A stretch of 64,000 nucleotides of DNA, taken from Fulvitalea axinellae (GTDB lineage Bacteria; Bacteroidota; Bacteroidia; Cytophagales; Cyclobacteriaceae). How positions within the stretch are numbered: the first letter of the stretch is position 1; each line of letters starts with the position of its first letter. A program made the translations under genes and the position numbers. Positions 18,011 through 24,737 of the stretch are shown here, piece after piece. The notes beneath the pieces were generated by a model, which was given only the letters and a program-made list of their open reading frames with translations, was not told the DNA's origin and searched no databases. The stretch lies in contig NZ_AP025314.1 in assembly GCF_036492835.1 (NCBI RefSeq), forward strand, positions 2,646,010 to 2,710,009. Direction: 5' to 3'.

Positions 18011-18082
18011 CCCCTGTATTGGCCTACGACTCCTACATCTTCAGGTCAATACGGGGCCCTTGTCCCAACCTTTTGCCGGGAC
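18011..18082 (-). promoter_or_regulatory. Structured leader between FecR and SusC genes
   Basis: Two inverted repeats lie in the 196-bp gap. CCCCTGTATTG at 18011-18021 faces CAATACGGGG at 18047-18056, with a single bulged base. GTCCC at 18062-18066 faces GGGAC at 18078-18082. On the minus strand the larger hairpin is followed by U-rich sequence shortly before the SusC start. It could be a partial terminator separating the regulator pair from SusCD, or a structured SusC 5' leader. The sequence alone does not decide between these. Confidence 0.45.
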
Positions 18083-18171
18083 GATTTATCACTTCAGTTT
18101 TATTTCAAAAAAAGAGACCGGCTAACTGACAACACACAACAATCAGCCAAAAAATGACGGACTCGCTTATC

Positions 18172-19230
18172 TCAATCGCTTTTCCTAACCGTCACGATTT
18201 TTTTATCATAATCGATATCGTATTCCAATCGCAAGGAAAACGTAAACCCGTCCAAAACCTCCACCAATGACTTGCCTTTATACTTCCCGTTTATCTTGCC
18301 GGGAATCTTCAGAATATTTTTATCCGGAAACTCGAAGGTATACCCATACCACCTTTCCAATTCCAGAACGGCTTCGCTAAACGGTACATTTTCAAAAACT
18401 ATAGTATTGCTTTTCCAGAGGATATTAAGGTCCGGAACATACTCACGGGCATAATTCCCCGATTTTTTCTCAAAACGGATAACCTCATTCGGGGTCAAAT
18501 GCGCCACAAAGCTTTTGTCATTATCCTGTTTTCCAGTAGTGATCACTTTACCGGTCAAAACAGAAACCTTTATTTCCTCTTCATCCGCAAACGCCCGGAC
18601 ATTAAACGACGTCCCGACAACCTTTACCTCCAACCCGTCCGAATAAACCAGAAAAGGGGAATCGGATATTTTCTTAACTTCAAAAAAGGCTTCCCCCTCC
18701 ACTAATCGGACTTTCCGATTCCCCCTAAAAGCTCTGGGAAATTCTACCCGACTGCCGGAATTAAGGTTAATTACACTTTTGTCCGGTAACGTGATTTTGA
18801 GCTTGCTCCCATACGGGCAACTTCTGCTTACCCATTCCACTTTCTGCATCTCGGTTTCGAATGTTCGCTGTTGCCATTCCCACCCAAAAGCGATTAAAAG
18901 AAAGGCTATCATCGCCACCGATTTCCATAAATACGGCAATAATTTGCCCCTAACGTTTTCACTATCACTCGAATCCCTTTTATCAATACTAACACGTTTG
19001 TTGCGCAACAGTCTTTTTAGGGATTTTCTGTATTCCTCCTGGCTTGGTGTCAATTTTTTCACATCAAGCCTAAGCAAAATATCCCTAGCGATTAATGCTT
19101 CACGTTTATTTTCGGGATCAGTATGCAACCATTCCTGAAAAAAGTCGGCCTTGTCGTCTCCTTTCCTAACCCAATCGATAAATTCAAGATCGGTTAAAAA
19201 GTCCTGTATCTCGTAAGAGTTATATTTCAT
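18172..19230 (-). CDS. FecR-family anti-sigma factor
   Basis: This 352-residue inner-membrane regulator is expected to hold the adjacent ECF sigma factor inactive until the STN-bearing SusC signals ligand binding. It has a cytoplasmic N-terminal region of about 100 residues, one membrane helix at about 102-118, a periplasmic FecR domain at about 130-230 (SVINLNSGSRVEFPRAF, VEGEAFFEVKK, VVGTSFNVRAF), and a C-terminal domain of the type often found in Bacteroidota FecR proteins (about 268-350; SEAVLELERWYGYTFEF). It lies 65 bp after the sigma gene and about 196 bp before SusC, all on the same strand. Confidence 0.95.
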   Translation of the reverse strand: MKYNSYEIQDFLTDLEFIDWVRKGDDKADFFQEWLHTDPENKREALIARDILLRLDVKKLTPSQEEYRKSLKRLLRNKRVSIDKRDSSDSENVRGKLLPYLWKSVAMIAFLLIAFGWEWQQRTFETEMQKVEWVSRSCPYGSKLKITLPDKSVINLNSGSRVEFPRAFRGNRKVRLVEGEAFFEVKKISDSPFLVYSDGLEVKVVGTSFNVRAFADEEEIKVSVLTGKVITTGKQDNDKSFVAHLTPNEVIRFEKKSGNYAREYVPDLNILWKSNTIVFENVPFSEAVLELERWYGYTFEFPDKNILKIPGKINGKYKGKSLVEVLDGFTFSLRLEYDIDYDKKIVTVRKSD

Positions 19231-19295
19231 TCTTCAGTCTCCTATAAACAGAAGCCCTGAGAATTTTTATTTCCATCGTTTATGGAAAATTTATT

Positions 19296-19967
19296 TTAAA
19301 AATCTACTGACAAAAAAATCTTAAAGCACACTATAGTATTGAAAACCAAGACTATATCTTTTATCGATTTTATCGATTTATATAAAAGATTTTGAGCGGA
19401 TTTATCATTCGTAAAACCCATTAACTCTGATATTTCCCTTATAGTCATTCCTTCCAGATAATAGTAATAGACGATTTCCCGTTGTTTTCTTGTCAGTTTT
19501 TTCAAGGCCTTTTCCACCTTTCTCTTTTTCTCTTCCGTAATTGCCCGCTCAATCATAACCTGTTCGGCAGATAAGCAAAATTCAAACTCGTAACCTGTGG
19601 AAAAATCGTCTTCGGTATGTTCCCTATTGAGTTTTCTGTATTTTCTATAAATCGTATTTCTAATGGATTTAAACAGGTAAAACTTTATTGAACTGATATC
19701 GGAAAGCTTTTTTCTTTTTTGCATCAACTCCATAAACATATCGTGGATACAGTCCCCTATTAGCTCTCTGTCACGGGTAAATTGGCTGGCGTATTGGTAA
19801 ACCGTTCCGTAAAAATGTTTGTAAATATAAACCAATGCGATTTCGCTACCCGACTTAAACTCCCGCCATACCTCACTGTCATTTTTAATTTCCGCAGGGG
19901 GTAATGAGTCCTGCTCCGCATCGTCATAGACAACGCTTAGGGGTTTCTTTGCGCGATAGTTTTTCAT
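19296..19967 (-). CDS. ECF-type RNA polymerase sigma-70 factor (PUL 1)
   Basis: This 223-residue cytoplasmic transcription factor has a sigma region 2 at about 43-110 (IYKHFYGTVYQYASQF, then IGDCIHDMFMEL) and region 4 at about 153-205 (LTRKQREIVYYYYLEGMT, IREISELMGFTNDKSAQNL). No region 1 or 3 is present, as expected for ECF sigma factors. An N-terminal extension of about 40 residues and a hydrophobic C-terminal tail (FNTIVCFKIFLSVDF) are slightly unusual. It is the first gene of the sigma, FecR, SusC, SusD order. That order is the standard layout for PULs controlled by cell-surface signalling. Confidence 0.93.
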   Translation of the reverse strand: MKNYRAKKPLSVVYDDAEQDSLPPAEIKNDSEVWREFKSGSEIALVYIYKHFYGTVYQYASQFTRDRELIGDCIHDMFMELMQKRKKLSDISSIKFYLFKSIRNTIYRKYRKLNREHTEDDFSTGYEFEFCLSAEQVMIERAITEEKKRKVEKALKKLTRKQREIVYYYYLEGMTIREISELMGFTNDKSAQNLLYKSIKSIKDIVLVFNTIVCFKIFLSVDF

Positions 19968-20146
19968 AACAATGATTGTAAGAATGAAAAGAGTGCACTT
20001 CTTCCTATTTTCACAATATTAGTATTACAAACCAGAGCGCCAACAGGATTCCAGTCCAAACATGGCCAAATAACGACTTAACCACCTCGATTAAAAAAAT
20101 ACCCTCCCTTTCGAATACCCTCCTTCTTGCAGAATTAGGTCAAAAT

Positions 20147-20190
20147 AAAAAAAGGTCGCCTTCTGTGTTCATCACCAACACGAAAACGCC
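20147..20190 (-). terminator. Intrinsic terminator after the 691-residue lipoprotein gene (copy A)
   Basis: On the minus strand, a stem formed by GCGTTTTC-GTGTT and AACAC-AGAAGGC (one bulge, two G-U pairs) is followed by seven Ts (plus-strand As 20147-20153). It lies about 60-100 bp downstream of the stop at 20247. Confidence 0.6.
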
Positions 20191-20246
20191 CCTTATATAT
20201 TTTATTAGGAATATATTTCCCTTACAGAATTCTTAATAGTAAGCGA

Positions 20247-22322
20247 TTACACGTTTACTTTCTCCTTTTTGTCATTTCCCAAATTCAGGATTTCCTCCCC
20301 GTAGCGGTCAATGATTTTCATATATGTCTCGGAAGCGGCACCGTTACCCCAATCGTAAATCGTGAATTTGCCGATACCGGAGCCTTTGTCTCCGGCGTAT
20401 CCGCCGTGTCCGTAATTTTCCATCATAAATCCGTAATCCTTTTCGTCGAAATACGGATAAACGGCTTCCCATTGTTTTTTGGCCTGAGCATTCTCTTCGC
20501 AATACATCATGCTGAAAGAGGATTTCAAGGCCACGACTCCGCGCTCGATATACTCGCGATTGTCCAAAAGCTTGCCATAACGGATAAACAGGTCGGCGAA
20601 CAAGGCCTGACGCGAATCGTTCCACTCGCCGTCGGCGTTCATTACGCCGAATCCGCCGAAGACTCCCACGTACATATACGGCGGTTGCCAAACGGCCTGG
20701 TTCATCAGCAGTTCGTCAACGGTACGCTGACCCAAACCGAGGTATTGTTTTTCTTTTGTCAGCTGATAAGCTTCGAACATGGCTTCGGCCACATAGTACA
20801 TCGACAGGGTGTTCTGCTTGTACATATTATTGCGCTCCACTTTTTTGTCGACAAGGTCATTCTGCCCCCAACGGCTACACGACCAATAGGTCTCGAAGTC
20901 TTCCCACTTTCCGTAGGGAACTACGAATTCGCTCATGGCTTTCGTAGCTTTCAGGGCGCTTGTCTTATATTGTTCGTCTTTGGTCAGGCCGTAAAGTTTG
21001 AACAGAAAAGCCGCCGACATGGCCGTCTCTGGGGAGCGGCGCAAAAGGCCGAGGTCTTTCTGCGTTTTGAAATCGAGCCAAACAGCGTAGAAGCCTTCAG
21101 AGCCCTGAAGCTTTACCAAGCGGTTGGCGTAAGTCTTGGCGTATTCCAACAGGCGCTCGTCCTTTTCCAGTTCCTCATACCAAGTCAGCATTTGGTAAGC
21201 CGTGAAGCTCATGTCCAGAATATGAAGAGGCGAAGTTTTGGGATCTCTGGTCACCGGATTCCGGTTCGAATTGCCGAAATACAAGGTGTTCCAACCTTTC
21301 GATCTCCAGTATTTTTTCCCTTTCACTTCCACTTGTCCCATATCCGTTCCCACAATGGCCGGAAACAAACCGTCGGTTTGCGGAAACGACAAAGCCAGTT
21401 CCTTGGTCATGTTCGCCCTGCGGATATAATCCTGATTGCCCGTACGGCGACCGTAGCGGTAAAGCCCTTGGGCAGAGCGCAAGGAAGAAAACCAAGCCTG
21501 GTTGAAAATCGAACGGAATTCGCGCTCGCTCACTTCGCCCGGATAATTGGGGCTTTGGGTGTAGTTGACGATAAATACAGGCGCCCCCACTTTTTTTCCG
21601 TTCAATTCGAATTCTTGCCAAACGGCTTTTTCCCAAGTATTGAACGCCCAATTGTAAGTGTGTTTTACGTAGGCTTCCAACGGCTTGTCCACTGGTTTTC
21701 CTTCTTGGGCCAGTTGCTTTCCGTATTTTTCCCACATAAATGCCAAAGGACGGCGCCAAGGGTTTTGAACAGCCTCTTTTCCTTCGTCCACCATTACAAA
21801 GAACGCGAAGCTGGCTTTTCCCTTTTTGAAAGCCGTGTTTCCTTTTTTCTGAAACAGCACGTGTTCTTTTACTTTATAATCGCCCAAACCGATTGTCAAT
21901 TGGTTTTTCGGAGCGTTCAGGTCCATATACCAACGGTACGGACTATCGCGGCGGGCGTCCAAATCGGGAATCAAAGTCAGCACTTTGTTCTCATTTGTCA
22001 TTACCAAAGCCGGCGCGCGGAATACGTGATCGGAAATAATATGCTGGTCCGTAGGAGTCAGATGCGGAGCCCAATGGAACGACGCCTTAAAGGCCGGCAG
22101 AATATTAACCGACATAGAGGCGCAAACCGTATCTTTCGGCAAGTCGGCCGTTACGTTTACCCTGAAAAGTTTGTCGGAAATTCTCTCGACCTCCACCGCC
22201 GACTTATCCGAAAAGCCCGGATCCACTTTAAAACTTTCGACGAACCCTTCCAGCTCGTTCTGTTTTTGGCTACAGCCAAAGCTCCAAATCAGGAGACAGA
22301 TTAAAAAAGCAGTTCTTCTCAT
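20247..22322 (-). CDS. Lipoprotein of unrecognised family, likely alpha/alpha-barrel carbohydrate enzyme (copy A)
   Basis: I do not recognise a named family. The 691-residue protein has a lipoprotein signal (WSFGC, Cys17), so it is membrane-anchored. The first 200 residues look beta-rich. From about 220 to the end it is helix-rich with regularly spaced aromatic and acidic residues (YNWAFNTWEKAVWQEFE, FNQAWFSSLRSAQGLYRYG, TDGLFPAIV, SPETAMSAAFLFKLYGLTKD, NDSRQALFADLFIRYGKLL). This pattern fits six-hairpin (alpha/alpha) barrel glycosidases and related enzymes. It is a tandem paralogue of the gene at 22542-24617 and near-identical to it over about residues 222-323. The neighbouring GH116 gene and PUL 1 support a glycan-processing role. 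The catalytic residues and substrate are not known. Confidence 0.8.
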   Translation of the reverse strand: MRRTAFLICLLIWSFGCSQKQNELEGFVESFKVDPGFSDKSAVEVERISDKLFRVNVTADLPKDTVCASMSVNILPAFKASFHWAPHLTPTDQHIISDHVFRAPALVMTNENKVLTLIPDLDARRDSPYRWYMDLNAPKNQLTIGLGDYKVKEHVLFQKKGNTAFKKGKASFAFFVMVDEGKEAVQNPWRRPLAFMWEKYGKQLAQEGKPVDKPLEAYVKHTYNWAFNTWEKAVWQEFELNGKKVGAPVFIVNYTQSPNYPGEVSEREFRSIFNQAWFSSLRSAQGLYRYGRRTGNQDYIRRANMTKELALSFPQTDGLFPAIVGTDMGQVEVKGKKYWRSKGWNTLYFGNSNRNPVTRDPKTSPLHILDMSFTAYQMLTWYEELEKDERLLEYAKTYANRLVKLQGSEGFYAVWLDFKTQKDLGLLRRSPETAMSAAFLFKLYGLTKDEQYKTSALKATKAMSEFVVPYGKWEDFETYWSCSRWGQNDLVDKKVERNNMYKQNTLSMYYVAEAMFEAYQLTKEKQYLGLGQRTVDELLMNQAVWQPPYMYVGVFGGFGVMNADGEWNDSRQALFADLFIRYGKLLDNREYIERGVVALKSSFSMMYCEENAQAKKQWEAVYPYFDEKDYGFMMENYGHGGYAGDKGSGIGKFTIYDWGNGAASETYMKIIDRYGEEILNLGNDKKEKVNV

Positions 22323-22342
22323 TTTCTTTAGGTTTTGATATT

Positions 22343-22448
22343 AAAAGAGAATGAATGCGAGTGGTATTAGGTATATGGTATTTCGTATTAGGTACTAGGC
22401 CTTGAAACACTGTATTCTTCAGGTTTAACACTTCGCATTCACTCTTTT
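22343..22448 (-). repeat. Inverted-repeat element with internal 21-bp-spaced direct repeats
   Basis: The left arm (22343-22363, AAAAGAGAATGAATGCGAGTG) and right arm (22429-22448) are inverted copies that differ only by small indels. Between them GTATTAGGTA occurs twice, at 22364-22373 and 22385-22394, exactly 21 bp apart. The element fills the gap between the terminator of copy B and the start of copy A. It could be a regulatory site, a long leader hairpin or a small non-autonomous insertion. No similar element was seen ahead of copy B. Confidence 0.6.
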
Positions 22449-22454
22449 GTATCC

Positions 22455-22491
22455 TTAAAAAAAATGGCGACTTGGAATACAGGCGCCATTT
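22455..22491 (-). terminator. Intrinsic terminator after 691-residue lipoprotein copy B
   Basis: AAATGGCG (22462-22469) pairs with CGCCATTT (22484-22491). On the minus strand the stem is followed by a run of Ts (plus-strand As from 22457). It lies 50 bp after the stop at 22542 and separates the two paralogous genes. Confidence 0.85.
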
Positions 22492-22541
22492 ACGGAACAG
22501 AAAGGTTCGGCCCCGGAATTAATCCCGAGGCCGATAAGGCA

Positions 22542-24617
22542 TCACACACTCACCTTTTCTTTTTTCTTATTTCCCAGATCCAGGATATCTTCCCCGTATC
22601 TGTCAATAACTTTCATAAAGGCCTCGGAAGCGGCTCCGTTGCCCCAATCGTAAATCGTAAACACTCCGATTCCCGTTCCTTCGTTGTCGGTATAGCCGTT
22701 GTGTCCGTAATTTTCCATCATAAATCCGTAATCCTTTTCATTGAAGAAAGGATAAACTGCTTCCCACTGCTTTTTGGCTCTGGCGTTCTCTTCGCAATAC
22801 ATCATGCTGAAAGAAGATTTCAAAGCGACAACACCGCGTTCCACGTATTCGTTGATGCCCAACAATTTGCCGTAGCGAATCATAAGGTCGGAGAACAGCG
22901 CTTGGCGCGAATCGTTCCATTCGCCGTCGGCGTTCATTACGCCAAATCCGCCGAATACCTCCACGTACATATAAGGCGGCTGCCAAACGGCCTGCGTCAT
23001 CATCAGTTCGTCGACGGTTCTTTGGCCTAGCTGGATATAACGTTCCTCTTTGGTCAGCTCATAAGCGCTCAACATCGCTTCGGCAACGTAGTACATCGAA
23101 AGCGTGTTTTGCTTGTACATATTGTTACGCTCGATTTTCTTATCGACCAAAGTCTTGTGGCCCCATCCGCTACACGACCAATAGGTCTCGAAGTCTTCCC
23201 ATTTTCCGGTAGGGATAATATACTTGATCATGGCTTCCGAAGCTTTCAGGGCGCTGTCTTTATAGCGTTCGTCCTTGGTCAGTTCGTAAAGCTTGAAAAG
23301 GAAAGTGGCCGACATGGCAGTCTCCGGCGAGCGGTGCAACAGGCCGAGATCCTCCTGCGTTTTGTTATCGAGCCACACAGCGTAAAAACCTTCATCGTCC
23401 TGAAGGTTGATCAAGCGGTTCGCGTAAGTCTTGGTATAATCGATCAGGCGCTCGTCTTTTTCCAGCTCCTCGTACCAAGTCAGCATCTGGTAAGCCGTAA
23501 AGCTCATGTCCAGAATATGAAGAGGCGCTTTTTTAGGATTCCAAGCGATCGGGTTTTTGTGCGAGTTCCCGAAATACATCGTTTTCCAGCCTTTCGAGCG
23601 GTTGTATTTCTTTCCTTTGATCTCCACCTGTTCCATCTCCGTAGCCACAATCGCCGGGAAGAGGCCGTCTGTTTGCGGGAATGACAAAGCGAGTTCCTTG
23701 GTCATGTTCGCCCTGCGGATATAGTCTTGGTTGCCGGTTCTTCGTCCGTAGCGGTAAAGCCCTTGGGCCGAACGCAACGAGGAGAACCAAGCCTGGTTGA
23801 AGATCGAGCGGAAAGCGCGTTCGTTCACTTCTCCCGGATAGTTCGGGCTCTGCGTGTAGTTCACGATAAACACAGGCGCTCCGACTTTCTTTCCGTTCAG
23901 TTCGAATTCTTGCCAAACGGCTTTTTCCCAAGTGTTAAACGCCCAGTTGTAAGTATTTTTCACGTATGGTTCCAACGGACGGTCGACCGGCATTCCGGTA
24001 AGCGCACGCTTGCGTCCGTATTTTTCCCACATAAAAGCCAACGGACGGCGCCAAGGATCGCGCACGGCGTCCGGGCCTTCGTCTATCATAACGTAAAAAG
24101 CGAAATCGACTTTCCCTTTCTTGAATTTAGTCTTGCCCGTTTTGTGGAAAAGAACGTGCTCTTTCACCACATAATCCGCCAAACCGATTTCCAAGCGGTT
24201 TTCGGGAGCGTTCATATCCATATACCAGCGATAAGGGCTTGTGGCGCGGGTATCCAGGTCCGGCACCAAAGTCAGCACCTTGTCCTTGTCGGTCATAACC
24301 AAAGCCGGCGCGCGGAATACGTGGTCGGCGATGATGTGCTTGTCTGTAGGCGTAAGGTGCGGCGCCCACTGAAACGAGGCCTTAAAAGCCGGGATAATAT
24401 CAACGGAAAACGATCCGCAAACGGTGTCTTCCGGCAAATCCGCCACGACACTTACCCTAAAAAGTCCGTCGGAAACTTTATCAACGGAAACGTCCGCTTT
24501 ATCGGAAAAAAGGGAGTCTACCTTAAAAGCCTCCACATAACCGTCCAACTCGCTTTTGCTGTCGGCGCAACCGAAGCATAACAGCGCGAGAAAAAACCAG
24601 AGCGCGTTTTTTTTCAT
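22542..24617 (-). CDS. Lipoprotein of unrecognised family, likely alpha/alpha-barrel carbohydrate enzyme (copy B)
   Basis: This tandem paralogue of the gene at 20247-22322 has the same length (691 residues) and ends with the same kind of lysine-rich tail (KKKEKVSV against KKEKVNV). The signal peptide has a lipobox CFGC with Cys17. The N-terminal third has diverged more (for example VEAFKVDSLFSDKADVSVDK). The block from about 222 to 323 and the WQPPYMYVEVFGGFGVMNAD region are almost the same as in copy A. Differences cluster in surface-like charged positions (HKNPIAWNPKKAP against NRNPVTRDPKTSP), which could reflect different substrates. It lies 120 bp downstream of the GH116 gene with a terminator hairpin between. 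The function is inferred only from context and helical pattern. Confidence 0.8.
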   Translation of the reverse strand: MKKNALWFFLALLCFGCADSKSELDGYVEAFKVDSLFSDKADVSVDKVSDGLFRVSVVADLPEDTVCGSFSVDIIPAFKASFQWAPHLTPTDKHIIADHVFRAPALVMTDKDKVLTLVPDLDTRATSPYRWYMDMNAPENRLEIGLADYVVKEHVLFHKTGKTKFKKGKVDFAFYVMIDEGPDAVRDPWRRPLAFMWEKYGRKRALTGMPVDRPLEPYVKNTYNWAFNTWEKAVWQEFELNGKKVGAPVFIVNYTQSPNYPGEVNERAFRSIFNQAWFSSLRSAQGLYRYGRRTGNQDYIRRANMTKELALSFPQTDGLFPAIVATEMEQVEIKGKKYNRSKGWKTMYFGNSHKNPIAWNPKKAPLHILDMSFTAYQMLTWYEELEKDERLIDYTKTYANRLINLQDDEGFYAVWLDNKTQEDLGLLHRSPETAMSATFLFKLYELTKDERYKDSALKASEAMIKYIIPTGKWEDFETYWSCSGWGHKTLVDKKIERNNMYKQNTLSMYYVAEAMLSAYELTKEERYIQLGQRTVDELMMTQAVWQPPYMYVEVFGGFGVMNADGEWNDSRQALFSDLMIRYGKLLGINEYVERGVVALKSSFSMMYCEENARAKKQWEAVYPFFNEKDYGFMMENYGHNGYTDNEGTGIGVFTIYDWGNGAASEAFMKVIDRYGEDILDLGNKKKEKVSV

Positions 24618-24676
24618 TTTTTTTGATTTTAAAAGACCTCGTGCGGCCTATTCCTCTTAATTCTATTTCGCTATCG

Positions 24677-24723
24677 AAAAGAACCGCGGGGTTGCGGATT
24701 TAAGGCAAACCCGCGTTCTTTTT
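24677..24723 (-). terminator. Intrinsic terminator after the GH116-type gene
   Basis: AAAAGAACCGCGGG (24677-24690) pairs with CCCGCGTTCTTTT (24710-24722) with one bulged C. On the minus strand the stem ends in a U-rich stretch. It lies just after the stop at 24738. Confidence 0.85.
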
Positions 24724-24737
24724 ATTTCTTCGGGATC

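Noticed and set aside
20406..22304. 632-codon open frame on the plus strand opposite lipoprotein copy A
   Set aside because: It is long, but the minus-strand gene has a lipobox and a close paralogue next door. A shorter version of the same antisense frame appears opposite copy B, as expected for a codon-bias shadow.
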